Shown here: positions 51,452-59,152 of the stretch, one piece after another
Position numbering within the stretch: the first letter of the stretch is position 1
Layout: each line of letters begins with the position of its first letter
Source of the DNA: Bdellovibrionales bacterium
GTDB lineage: Bacteria > Bdellovibrionota > Bdellovibrionia > Bdellovibrionales > UBA1609
Assembly: GCA_028819545.1 (NCBI GenBank)
Contig: JAPPLG010000028.1
Span: 69,646-133,645 of the forward strand
Reading direction: 5' to 3'
DNA length: 64,000 nucleotides
Notes under the pieces: model-generated
Told to the model about the DNA's origin: nothing
What the model saw: the letters and a program-made list of their open reading frames with translations, nothing else
Databases searched by the model: none
Made by a program: the position numbers and the translations under genes

Positions 51452-53251
51452 ATGAATAAGTTTAATAAAGAACGTCATTCCTGCGAAGGCAGGAATCCAG
51501 TGTGCGAAAATGACAGTGTATGCGGCAGGTGGATCCCCGCCTTCGCGGGGATGACGGGTGTTGCGGGGATGACGAAACAACACACGGGGATGAAGTATCT
51601 CATAAAAATTATTTTATTTACTTTAGCTGGAGCTTTTCACTTTTCTGCTTTTGGCTGGGTGGCTGATGAAGATAACTGTAAAGAGTATAAATATGGTTTA
51701 GAAAAAGAATCAGTTTTGAGATGTAGTGTGGGTGAAGGGGTATGTGGTAGTGAGGGCGACCCTTGCGGGCCACAAAATAGCAGTGGGGATCCTAGTGGTA
51801 GATGTCGAACGGTTGAAATTTATGATGATCAGGAATTAGAGCGTAGAGATAGGGAATGCCAGGATTGGAAAAGTGATAAAGAAAAAGCAGAAGAAGAGGA
51901 GCGAGAAAGAAAAGAAAAAGAAGAAGAGGAACAGTTGGAGTTTGCAAAAGAGCAGGCTGAAAAAGCAGAAGAGGAACGACAAAGAGCTTTAGAAGAGCAA
52001 CAGAAAATGATGGAGGAGGCTCGAAATGAGTGTAAATCCTCTTATGATGCTGTTGTTCGCGAAAGACGTGGAATTGAATCTGAAGTGGAAAGTATACAAA
52101 AACAGATGGATAAAATGGAAGATGCTATTACTTCACATTATGCCTCTATTTCCGAGGGAGAGGATAGAGTTCGGGATGAAATTTTAAAATTGAAAATGGA
52201 AGAACGTCAGGCAATGAATAGCTTTAAAAGCAAGAAAATGGAAGCTGAGAAAATGGAGCAGGAAGGAGATCGAGCTTTACAGGAGGCTATTGAAGGTATT
52301 GAAGAGGATCTTTTTAACAGTGACATTACGCTAGAGGATATCGCTAGAGCTAAGGAACAAGTTTGCTCTGACCGTTCAACGGAATATTTAAAAATTTCAG
52401 TCGAATGTTATAATGAAAAATTAGTGCAAGTTACAGCAGAAAGAGAAGAGCTTTTTAAAAGAATTCATTCAGGAAAATATACAGCCGCTAACGTCAGTAA
52501 TTTGTTTCAAATGGATGCTCAAAATATTGATCTAACTTTTAAAAGCCGTTTAGATGCGCTTCATGCTCATTGTTTTTCAGAAAAAACAGGTGAGAGCCTT
52601 CCTGATCCCGGTCAGTCTTTGGCCGCTCAGATTCCCTGTAATTTGCAGGTATTTGAGCAAAGAGCCAGGGATTGCAAAGAAAACAATACTCAGCGAGCAT
52701 GCCCGTCAACTCCAATTGTACAGGCTATTGAACAAAAAGTTTTGGTACAATTAAGGCAAATAGACAGAGATGTACAAAAAATAGAAAGAGCAAGGGAACA
52801 AGCTATAGAGCATATCCAAAAATTAAAAGAAAAGCATAGAGAAGACAAGGAATGGATGGCCAAAGGTTTAGCGGATCTTGAAGAAAATCTAAGGCTGGCT
52901 AAACAAGACTTTAAAGAAAGACATGAAAGAGCAGAGAATGCACTGTTAAGAGTTCGTGAAACAGCAGAAAACAGTATTCTGCAACTGGAAAGAGATAAAA
53001 TTCGTTTGTTGTCTTCAGATCCTGCAAGGCACTTTGAAGAACAGTTGGTTGTAGCAAGAGTTTCCTGCTGTCATTCAGTCAGTCCACAGCAAACATCTCA
53101 GCAGTGTGCTTTACTTAATCGTTATGAACAGGATGTTTCCCGTTTTCAATTTGCTTTTGCCCGTCCTTTGCCTGCGATTCGTTCGGCAAGCGGGCCAAGC
53201 TCCACTCGGGCAAGCAGTCGAAGTGGTGCAAGCAGTAACGGCACTCGATAA
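51452..53251 (+). CDS. Secreted coiled-coil protein with palindromic repeat inserted at its N-terminus
   Basis: The frame of 599 codons starts at ATG 51452 with AGGAG well placed. Residues 6-46 are translated from dispersed repeats (KERHSCEGRNPV and WIPAFAGMTGVAGMT). The natural signal peptide begins only at Met47 (ATG 51590): MKYLIKIILFTLAGAFHFSA. The mature part has a short Cys-rich segment (KYGLEKESVLRCSVGEGVCG), then long charged coiled coil at about 125-290 and 430-520, with cysteines between and a Ser/Arg-rich tail. The family is not recognised. Either the ribosome uses 51452 and the signal peptide is buried behind 46 residues, or it starts at 51590 with a poor site. Confidence 0.65.
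   Translation: MNKFNKERHSCEGRNPVCENDSVCGRWIPAFAGMTGVAGMTKQHTGMKYLIKIILFTLAGAFHFSAFGWVADEDNCKEYKYGLEKESVLRCSVGEGVCGSEGDPCGPQNSSGDPSGRCRTVEIYDDQELERRDRECQDWKSDKEKAEEEERERKEKEEEEQLEFAKEQAEKAEEERQRALEEQQKMMEEARNECKSSYDAVVRERRGIESEVESIQKQMDKMEDAITSHYASISEGEDRVRDEILKLKMEERQAMNSFKSKKMEAEKMEQEGDRALQEAIEGIEEDLFNSDITLEDIARAKEQVCSDRSTEYLKISVECYNEKLVQVTAEREELFKRIHSGKYTAANVSNLFQMDAQNIDLTFKSRLDALHAHCFSEKTGESLPDPGQSLAAQIPCNLQVFEQRARDCKENNTQRACPSTPIVQAIEQKVLVQLRQIDRDVQKIERAREQAIEHIQKLKEKHREDKEWMAKGLADLEENLRLAKQDFKERHERAENALLRVRETAENSILQLERDKIRLLSSDPARHFEEQLVVARVSCCHSVSPQQTSQQCALLNRYEQDVSRFQFAFARPLPAIRSASGPSSTRASSRSGASSNGTR
51469..51590. repeat. Palindromic repeats between start codon and signal peptide
   Basis: The first palindrome is CATTCCTGCGAAGGCAGGAA with TCCAGTG after it (51476-51502). 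The second is GGATCCCCGCCTTCGCGGGG with ATGACG after it (51531-51556). Two further half-arms of the form CGGGGATGACG follow at 51564 and 51585, as if the right arm had been tandemly copied. The insert keeps the frame. Confidence 0.85.
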
Positions 53252-53337
53252 ATCTTAGATTTATTATATAAGTGTGTAAAAAATACTCACATAGTATGCG
53301 TTTATTGTTATTTTCTTTAACATATGATAAATATTTT

Positions 53338-53361
53338 TTGGATTTGTTAGGGCAAATCCAA
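53338..53361. promoter_or_regulatory. Perfect 9-bp dyad before the LRR lipoprotein gene
   Basis: TTGGATTTG (53338-53346) and CAAATCCAA (53353-53361) flank a 6-base loop, 38 bases before the ATG. There is no T-run after it on the plus strand. It could be an operator, a leader hairpin or part of the upstream gene's 3' end. Confidence 0.4.
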
Positions 53362-53398
53362 GTGAACTATTTGTTTGTTATTTGTTAAGGAATTTAAA

Positions 53399-54088
53399 AT
53401 GATTAAACAAAATTTTCCAAAATCTATTTTATTCATTTTATTTTTTATTATCAGTTGTAATGAGAATGCTTCAAAGTTGGAGAATCAACAAAAAAGTGTT
53501 CAAGAGGATATTCAAGAAGGTATTTGCAATAGAACTCCAGTGGTTCAACAAGCTATTTTAGATAGTATCAAAAAAGTGGATTGCTCAGAGATAACAGCTG
53601 AAGATTTAAAAATAATTAAAGAACTGACATTAAGCTCACAGCAGTTAGAGATACTTCATGAGGATGATTTTTCAGGCTTGAATAATTTGGAGATATTAGT
53701 GCTTCATACTAATCATTTGTCATCTTTGCCTATGCGAATATTTTCAGACCTCACTTCTTTAAAAAAACTTTTTTTGAATCACAATCAGTTGTCCTCTTTA
53801 CCTCTTGGTATATTTGCAAATCTTACTTCGCTGACAAACCTTAGTCTTTCACATAATCAGTTAGTCTCTTTGCCTGAGGGGATATTTGCGGATTTAACGG
53901 CTTTGGAGACTCTACGTCTTCACAACAATCAGTTATCCTCTTTGTCAGCCGAAGTATTTTTAGAACTTCATTCTTTAAAAGAGATGTCTATTTCAAATAA
54001 TAATATTCCGCTTTCATACAGAAGTTATTTTAAACAAGTGATGGGAAGCCAGATCCGCATAATAGATGGCAGATCTCCAAGTTTATAA
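53399..54088 (+). CDS. Leucine-rich-repeat lipoprotein
   Basis: With the ATG at 53399 (AAGGA upstream) the product is 229 residues. The signal peptide ends with the lipobox IISC. After a polar linker come about five 24-residue leucine-rich repeats at about 90-205, of the form LTSLKKLFLNHNQLSSLP plus GIFAN. This is the typical repeat of vertebrate Toll-like and lamprey receptors, also found in some host-associated bacteria. Two cysteines (ICNRTP, VDCSEI) before the repeats could form an N-cap. It is probably a surface or periplasmic ligand-binding protein. The frame extends eight codons upstream to a less likely start. It stands alone, with an AT-rich leader. Confidence 0.82.
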   Translation: MIKQNFPKSILFILFFIISCNENASKLENQQKSVQEDIQEGICNRTPVVQQAILDSIKKVDCSEITAEDLKIIKELTLSSQQLEILHEDDFSGLNNLEILVLHTNHLSSLPMRIFSDLTSLKKLFLNHNQLSSLPLGIFANLTSLTNLSLSHNQLVSLPEGIFADLTALETLRLHNNQLSSLSAEVFLELHSLKEMSISNNNIPLSYRSYFKQVMGSQIRIIDGRSPSL

Positions 54089-54130
54089 ATACTTTATACT
54101 TAATAACAATTTTGATTTTTAGATAAAAGA

Positions 54131-54312
54131 GTGCTCGCAGAAGGGGAGAGGTCTTCAAGAAAATCCCGTGTTTGCTTCAGGTGGGCGTCACGTTGATGGC
54201 TTTAGGCTTCCTGTTTTTCTATAATAGAATCAGGCTTGCACACCGCCAACAGAGGCAACTCCCTTTTCATTACTTGTAGGGATTTCTTTACAACATCACC
54301 CTAAGCAAGCAC
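54131..54312 (+). ncRNA. Candidate rod-shaped structured RNA upstream of xseA
   Basis: The 311-base gap before xseA contains a stretch of more even base composition with nested pairings. The closing helix is GTGCTCGC (54131) with GCAAGCAC (54305), one mismatch. A second helix is AAGAAAATCCC (54157) with GGGATTTCTT (54279), one bulge. TTGCTTC (54172) pairs with GAGGCAA (54252), GGTG (54180) with CACC (54241), and an apical hairpin forms from CCTG (54210) and CAGG (54231). A large internal loop lies between the first two helices. The roughly 180-nt rod with closing stem and bubble recalls 6S RNA, but I found no 6S sequence signature. It could also be a leader switch for xseA. AAGGGGAG/CTCCCTTT is a competing pairing. 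Confidence 0.4.
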
Positions 54313-54399
54313 CTTATTTATAACACAAATTTTTTAAAAATAAAAACTTTTTTTGTACTATTGACTGTTTAAAGTTTTTAAGAGTAGTTCATATATCTT

Positions 54400-55596
54400 A
54401 TGGCTATAACTCAAAGTCGGACTTTATTTAGTGTTAAGGAAATTACTTCCAATATCCGTCAATTTTTGGAGGCTCAGTTTTCAAGAATTGGTATAAAAGG
54501 GGAGGTGTCCAGTTTTACATGTCATTCCTCTGGACATTGGTATTTTAATTTAAAAGATTCTTCTGCTCAAATTTCAGCAGTGATGTTTCGAAATGCTAAT
54601 CAGAAAATGACTTTTCAACCTAAAGTAGGTGAGGAGGTGATCTTATGGGGGCGTATTACTGTTTATGAACCCAGGGGGACTTATCAAATACTTGCAGATC
54701 GAATGGAAAGATCTGGAGATGGTGCTTTGCAGAAAGCCTTTGAACAGCTTAAAACAAAGCTTAAAAATGAAGGGCTCTTTGATCAAAAACGTCCTTTGCC
54801 TTATCTCCCCCGCCATATTGCTATTGTGACAGCTCTTACAGGAGCGGCTCTTCGTGATGTTTTGAGTGTGTTGAATCGAAGGTCCAAGGGAATTCGTATT
54901 ACAGTGGTTCCTGCTTTGATGGAGGGAAGTCAGGCCAGTGCTTCTGTTCAGCTGGCTTTAAAACAAGCATGGAAATTAAAAGATTTGGATTTAGTTTTAA
55001 TCACTCGAGGGGGAGGCAGTGCGGAGTCGCTTTGGGTTTTTAATGATGAGGCTTTAGCTCGCCTGGCTTTTGAGTGTCCTGTCCCTTTAGTGAGTGCTAT
55101 AGGGCATGAAATTGATTTTACAATTATGGATTTTATTGCCGACTTAAGAGCGCCTACTCCTTCTTCTGCGGCAGAGCTTATTTCTAAAAGCAATGTGGAG
55201 TTGTTAGAGAAAATTCAAAGCAATAAAAAAAGTTTGGTTTATAGTCTGGTAAGAGTGGTTCAGCAAAAAGTGAAAGATTTAAACAGCTGTAAAAGGACTT
55301 TGGCTTCTCCTCTTTCTAAAGTTGAAGATGCTTTATTGAAATGTGATGATTATGTGGTCAGAATGGAACAAAATTTGAAGAATTTTCTTGAATTAAAAAA
55401 ACATTTGTTGCACAAGTTAAAAGACGTTCTCATTCAGTTGGATCCTCAACAAATTATGAGTCGAGGGTATTCCCTGTGTTTAAAAGAGGGTCAGGTGATT
55501 CGAAATTCTGCTGAATTAACTTTGAAAGATGTAGTGGACATCAGATTTTTTAAAGGAAAAGTGAAAGCTCAAGTCACTAAAAAGGAGAAAACATGA
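54400..55596 (+). CDS. xseA: Exodeoxyribonuclease VII large subunit
   Basis: This 398-residue catalytic subunit degrades single-stranded DNA to oligonucleotides. The N-terminal OB-fold (about 1-100) contains IKGEVSSFTCHSSGHWYFNL and AVMFR. The Exonuc_VII_L domain follows with LPRHIAIVTALTGAALRDVL, ITRGGGSAESLWVFNDE and SAIGHEIDFTIMDFIADLRAPTPSSAAE. The C-terminal coiled coil that binds XseB ends MSRGYSLCLKEGQVI. The ATG at 54400 lacks a strong ribosome-binding site. xseB overlaps its stop as ATGA. The upstream gap holds a candidate structured RNA. Confidence 0.96.
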   Translation: MAITQSRTLFSVKEITSNIRQFLEAQFSRIGIKGEVSSFTCHSSGHWYFNLKDSSAQISAVMFRNANQKMTFQPKVGEEVILWGRITVYEPRGTYQILADRMERSGDGALQKAFEQLKTKLKNEGLFDQKRPLPYLPRHIAIVTALTGAALRDVLSVLNRRSKGIRITVVPALMEGSQASASVQLALKQAWKLKDLDLVLITRGGGSAESLWVFNDEALARLAFECPVPLVSAIGHEIDFTIMDFIADLRAPTPSSAAELISKSNVELLEKIQSNKKSLVYSLVRVVQQKVKDLNSCKRTLASPLSKVEDALLKCDDYVVRMEQNLKNFLELKKHLLHKLKDVLIQLDPQQIMSRGYSLCLKEGQVIRNSAELTLKDVVDIRFFKGKVKAQVTKKEKT

Positions 55597-55832
55597 AAAA
55601 GACAGTGAACTTTGAATCCAATATGAAAGAGTTAGAAAGTATTGTAGAAAAAATGAGCCAAAATACACTCTCTCTTGAACAATCTATTGAGCTATTTGAA
55701 AAAGGAATGTCTTTATCTAAAAGTTGTTCAAAAGAGCTGACTCAGGCACAGCAAAAAATACAGAAAATTATTAATTCCAATACGGACGAAGATTTAAAGC
55801 TGGAAGATTTTTCCGTACCTGACGACTCATGA
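55593..55832 (+). CDS. xseB: Exodeoxyribonuclease VII small subunit
   Basis: This 79-residue helical protein has the XseB signature: FESNMKELESIVEKMSQNTL, SLEQSIELFEKGMSLSKSC and KELTQAQQKIQKI. Several copies wrap the coiled coil of XseA. It overlaps xseA by 4 bases and ispA by 4 bases (ATGA in both cases), with AAGGAGAAAAC before its ATG, so the three are coupled. The order xseA-xseB-ispA is common in bacteria; dxs, often next, is absent here. Confidence 0.95.
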   Translation: MKKTVNFESNMKELESIVEKMSQNTLSLEQSIELFEKGMSLSKSCSKELTQAQQKIQKIINSNTDEDLKLEDFSVPDDS

Positions 55833-56674
55833 CACATTCTTATTTACAGGATTTATCTCAGGAAATTTCAGAGTTTGAACTGTTTTTGAGAAATTATCTG
55901 GAACAGCGTTTTGATGAAGAGTCCAACCCTGAAAAAGGTCTTTCGGAATTAAGAAAATCTATTCAATACACTTTATTTTCTTCATGCAAGAGATTTCGTC
56001 CTGCTTTAGCGGTGAGTGTTTGCAAAACTTTGGGAATTGATTACAAATTGTGTTTTCCTCTGGCTTCAGCTTTAGAGATGATTCATACGGCCTCACTTAT
56101 TCATGACGATCTTCCTTGTATGGATAATGATTCAGAAAGAAGAGGGCAGGCTTCAAATCATATTGTCTTTGATGAGGATATGGCTTTGCTTGCCGGAGAC
56201 AGCTTGTTGATTGAAGCTTTTGTTTTGCTATGTCACTTTAATCAAAAGTCTTCTGTCGTTGAGGTGGTTGCCAATGCCTCTTCTTTAAGCGGCATGATGG
56301 GAGGGCAAGCTTTGGATCTTCGGGTGCAGAATCCTGTTCAGGAGTCTTATCTGAATAAATTGCATCGGATGAAAACCGGAGCACTGATTCAAGCCTGCGT
56401 TGAAGGCTGTTTATTACTTGATTCTCATAAACAAAGAAGTCATCAGGAATTAAAATCTTTTGCTTATTATTTGGGGAAAGCTTTTCAGTTGGCGGATGAT
56501 TTGGAAGATTCTCATTCCAATGAAAAATCAAATATGTTAAATGTATTAGGTAAAGATCAAACTCTAAAGCAGTTGAATGAGTTAACTCAAAAAAGTTTAC
56601 AGCTTATAAAAGGACAGCCTTTATTGGAAAAGGCGATCCTCTTTAATCAGGCCCGTGTCTGTGTTGATAGGTGA
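55829..56674 (+). CDS. ispA: Polyprenyl diphosphate synthase (IspA/GGPS type)
   Basis: This 281-residue all-helical prenyltransferase condenses IPP with allylic diphosphates. The first Asp-rich motif is DDLPCMDND near 93-101, the second the DDLED region in FQLADDLEDSHSNEKSNML. The residue five positions before the first motif is alanine (TASLIHDD), where short-chain farnesyl synthases usually have a bulky tyrosine or phenylalanine. This favours a longer product such as geranylgeranyl diphosphate, by inference. The expected C-terminal basic end is short. It is coupled to xseB, and the next gene starts four bases after its stop. Confidence 0.9.
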   Translation: MTHSYLQDLSQEISEFELFLRNYLEQRFDEESNPEKGLSELRKSIQYTLFSSCKRFRPALAVSVCKTLGIDYKLCFPLASALEMIHTASLIHDDLPCMDNDSERRGQASNHIVFDEDMALLAGDSLLIEAFVLLCHFNQKSSVVEVVANASSLSGMMGGQALDLRVQNPVQESYLNKLHRMKTGALIQACVEGCLLLDSHKQRSHQELKSFAYYLGKAFQLADDLEDSHSNEKSNMLNVLGKDQTLKQLNELTQKSLQLIKGQPLLEKAILFNQARVCVDR

Positions 56675-56678
56675 GTTT

Positions 56679-57860
56679 ATGCGGAAAATAAAGTTATCCC
56701 TGCAAAAGCAATTGGATTCCTGCCTTCGCAGGAATGACGTTCGTCCGTCATCCTCGCAACATCTGTCATCCTCGCAACATCTGTCATCCTCGCAACATCC
56801 GTCATCCCCGCAACATCCGTCATCCCCGCAACATCCGTCATCCCCGCGAAGGCGGGGATCCAGTTATTTATGTCAAAAGACCCCTGCCTTCGCAGGGGTG
56901 ACGAAAAGAGCAGGGGTGACAAAAAAAGCAGGGGACGAAGCAGTGCAGGTGCCAACCGAAACTGCTGAGCGAAGGCTTGCAAATAATCCCGGAGTTTCTA
57001 GATTCCTGTCTTTGCAAACGACGATCAAAATCTTTTTTATTGCTTTCATTGTCTTTATATCAGGAGGATGTCATTTACTGCCTAAAAAACTACAAACAGA
57101 AGACGCAGATGTAAAAGTGGGGGTTATTGTCGGCCCCGGGGGTGCTAGAACGCTAAGTGCTTTGGGGGTGTTGAATGCTTTTGAAGAAAATAATATTCCT
57201 GTTCATCACATTGTAGGAATGGGATGGGGGGCTTTTCTGGCTGGTGTCTATGCTAAAAATCAAAGTATTGATGAAGTACAGTGGAGTTTTTATAAACTGT
57301 TAAAGAGAGGATTTTTTGAAGCCTCTTTATTAAAGCATCCTTTAAAGCCAAAGAGTCTGGATTTAATGAATCAAAGTCTGGAAGAAAACTTGAATGCAAA
57401 AACTCAAATTCAATTTTCATGTCCTGTGATGAATAAACGAGGAAAAAAAATTTGGCAGACAGAAAAATTTCTGGAAAATTCTGTTCGAAGCTGTCTAGCT
57501 GTTCCACCTTTCTTTAAGCTTGATCAAAGTACAGGGTCTCTTTTTTCTGTACGTTCTGCAATTTCTTACTTAAAAAAGAAAGATATAGATATTATTATTT
57601 GGATCCATGCTTTGGATACAACCCCTTTCTTTCCTCGTGAATTTTCATCAGCGGAAACTGTATTTTTATGGAACGAATTGGCAGATTCTTTTCGTTTGAT
57701 TCCTGAAGAATCTTCTGTATATAAAATAGCTCCGTCTTTAGGCGGTTTTTATCTGAGTGATTTTTCAAAAATGAGAGAGATTATTGCAAAAGGTAAAAAA
57801 GAAGGTGTGTTTTTTGCAGAAAAACTGCAAAATAAATTTTTGAGAAGGAGCCGACAATGA
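56679..57860 (+). CDS. Patatin-like lipoprotein without nucleophile serine, N-terminus carrying repeats
   Basis: The ATG at 56679 has AGGTGA upstream, but codons 6-103 are dispersed repeat sequence. The lipoprotein signal (TIKIFFIAFIVFISGGC) follows only at residues 114-131. A TTG at 57012 would give a normal signal peptide with the cysteine at residue 20. The domain after it begins GVIVGPGGARTLSALGVL, the patatin oxyanion loop. The next motif, normally GxSxG, reads GMGWG with glycine at residue 182 in the nucleophile position, and no DGG/DGA aspartate motif is evident. It is therefore probably a catalytically dead relative of outer-membrane-associated patatins. The stop overlaps pepP as ATGA. 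Confidence 0.7.
   Translation: MRKIKLSLQKQLDSCLRRNDVRPSSSQHLSSSQHLSSSQHPSSPQHPSSPQHPSSPRRRGSSYLCQKTPAFAGVTKRAGVTKKAGDEAVQVPTETAERRLANNPGVSRFLSLQTTIKIFFIAFIVFISGGCHLLPKKLQTEDADVKVGVIVGPGGARTLSALGVLNAFEENNIPVHHIVGMGWGAFLAGVYAKNQSIDEVQWSFYKLLKRGFFEASLLKHPLKPKSLDLMNQSLEENLNAKTQIQFSCPVMNKRGKKIWQTEKFLENSVRSCLAVPPFFKLDQSTGSLFSVRSAISYLKKKDIDIIIWIHALDTTPFFPREFSSAETVFLWNELADSFRLIPEESSVYKIAPSLGGFYLSDFSKMREIIAKGKKEGVFFAEKLQNKFLRRSRQ
56694..56985. repeat. Composite palindromic repeat array inside the patatin-like gene
   Basis: In order: a palindrome with GATTCCTGCCTTCGCAGGAA (56715), five tandem 18-base units of the form GTCATCCTCGCAACATCT (56747-56836), and a palindrome CATCCCCGCGAAGGCGGGGA (56839-56858). 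Then come a palindrome CCCCTGCCTTCGCAGGGG (56881-56898), two further arm copies (GCAGGGGTGAC at about 56910, GCAGGGGACG at about 56929), and an inverted copy of the second family (56935-56982). The frame is kept throughout. Confidence 0.85.
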
Positions 57861-59149
57861 AAATACCTCAATGTTCAATGGATATTTTTAAGAAAAGAAG
57901 AGATGAATTGATTTCCTCTCTTAAAGATAATGAAATGATTATTTTATCTTCCCAGCCTCTTTATCTTAGACAGCACGATGTTGCTTTTCCTTATAGGCAG
58001 GATAGTTTCTTTTATTATTTAACAGGGTTTGAGGAATCAAATTCTTGCTTGGTTTTAAGAAAAAAGTCTCCATCCAGTATTTTATTTGTGCAGAAAAATG
58101 ATCCTGAAAGAGAGCTGTGGGATGGAGCTTTATTTGGCCCTGATAGAGCCAAATCAACTTTTCTTATGGATGCTTGTGTTGATGTCGAAGAATTCCAGGA
58201 CACTCTTCTGAGTCTGTTGGAGAATATTACAAATATTTATCGTATTCGCTCAGTGAATAAAGTTTTTGACCACGAATTGGATCAGGTTTTTGTAGAACAA
58301 AAGGCAAAGTATCCGGATCGGCGCACACCTTATCGTTTTTTGGATGCAAGGGATTTAATTTCAAAAAGACGAATGATAAAAAGTGAGTTTGAGATCAAAC
58401 AAATCAGAAAGGCATGTCAGATTTCAACGTTAGCGCATACTCAAGTGATGAAAGCCTGTAAACCCGGGGTCACTGAACGTCATTTACATGGGATATTTAT
58501 TCAGTCTCTTATGAGCCAGCAGGCTGTCAGAGAAAGTTATGGGGGTATTTTTGCTTCCGGAGATCATGCTTTAGTTCTTCATTATATGGATAATGCGGAC
58601 ACCTGTCAGGATGGAGATCTTATGCTTGTGGATGCAGGCGCTGAGTGGGAATACTATGCTTCCGATTTGACGAGGACTTTTCCGGTTAATGGTAAATTCT
58701 CTGCAGAACAAAAAATTATTTACAATCATGTGCTTAATGTTCAAAAAGAATTAATTCAGGCAGTTCGTCCGGGGGTCACACATAGAAGTATTAACACAAA
58801 AGCATTGGAATTGATATTTGCTGTGTTGAAGCAGGAAGGGGTTATTAAAAATAAAAAAGATATTAGAACTTTTTATCCACATGGTTTTGGACATTTATTA
58901 GGATTGGATGTGCATGATGTGTATTGTTTGGACGAAGATGACGCCACTTTCACTTTGCAGGCGGGGATGACTTTGACTGTAGAGCCTGGTATTTATATAC
59001 CTAGATCTGCTGAGGTTCCGGAAAAATTTAAGGGTATAGGAATACGTATTGAGGATAACGTATTAGTGACAGAAACAGGTTCAGAGGTTTTATCCTGTCA
59101 TCTTCCAAAAGAAGTAGATGAAATTGAAAGTTTAATGGCAAAATCATAA
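57857..59149 (+). CDS. pepP: Xaa-Pro aminopeptidase (PepP, M24B)
   Basis: The 430-residue two-domain enzyme removes N-terminal residues before proline. The N-terminal domain (about 1-165) has YLTGFEESNSCLVL and LWDGALFGPDRA. The pita-bread catalytic domain holds the dinuclear metal ligands: the two Asp in LVDAGAEWEYYASDLTRTF, the His in PHGFGHLLGLDVHD, and the Glu residues in LTVEPGIY and GIRIEDNVLV. It is a cytoplasmic housekeeping peptidase. Its ATG overlaps the stop of the patatin-like gene, and the PBP gene follows after three bases. Confidence 0.95.
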   Translation: MKIPQCSMDIFKKRRDELISSLKDNEMIILSSQPLYLRQHDVAFPYRQDSFFYYLTGFEESNSCLVLRKKSPSSILFVQKNDPERELWDGALFGPDRAKSTFLMDACVDVEEFQDTLLSLLENITNIYRIRSVNKVFDHELDQVFVEQKAKYPDRRTPYRFLDARDLISKRRMIKSEFEIKQIRKACQISTLAHTQVMKACKPGVTERHLHGIFIQSLMSQQAVRESYGGIFASGDHALVLHYMDNADTCQDGDLMLVDAGAEWEYYASDLTRTFPVNGKFSAEQKIIYNHVLNVQKELIQAVRPGVTHRSINTKALELIFAVLKQEGVIKNKKDIRTFYPHGFGHLLGLDVHDVYCLDEDDATFTLQAGMTLTVEPGIYIPRSAEVPEKFKGIGIRIEDNVLVTETGSEVLSCHLPKEVDEIESLMAKS

Positions 59150-59152
59150 AAA

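Noticed and set aside
54131..54312. Naming the candidate RNA as 6S, tmRNA, SRP RNA or cobalamin riboswitch
   Set aside because: No diagnostic sequence of tmRNA, SRP RNA or a B12 riboswitch was found; 6S fits only in overall shape, so I kept it as an unassigned structured RNA.
56747..56836. Short direct repeats considered as a CRISPR array
   Set aside because: Units of 18 bases are contiguous without spacers, are translated in frame, and match arms of the palindromic element.
56677..56982. 101-codon minus-strand ORF over the repeat array
   Set aside because: The repeats are near-palindromic so both strands stay open (WIPAFAGMTDVAGMT-type translation); nothing gene-like remains outside the repeats.
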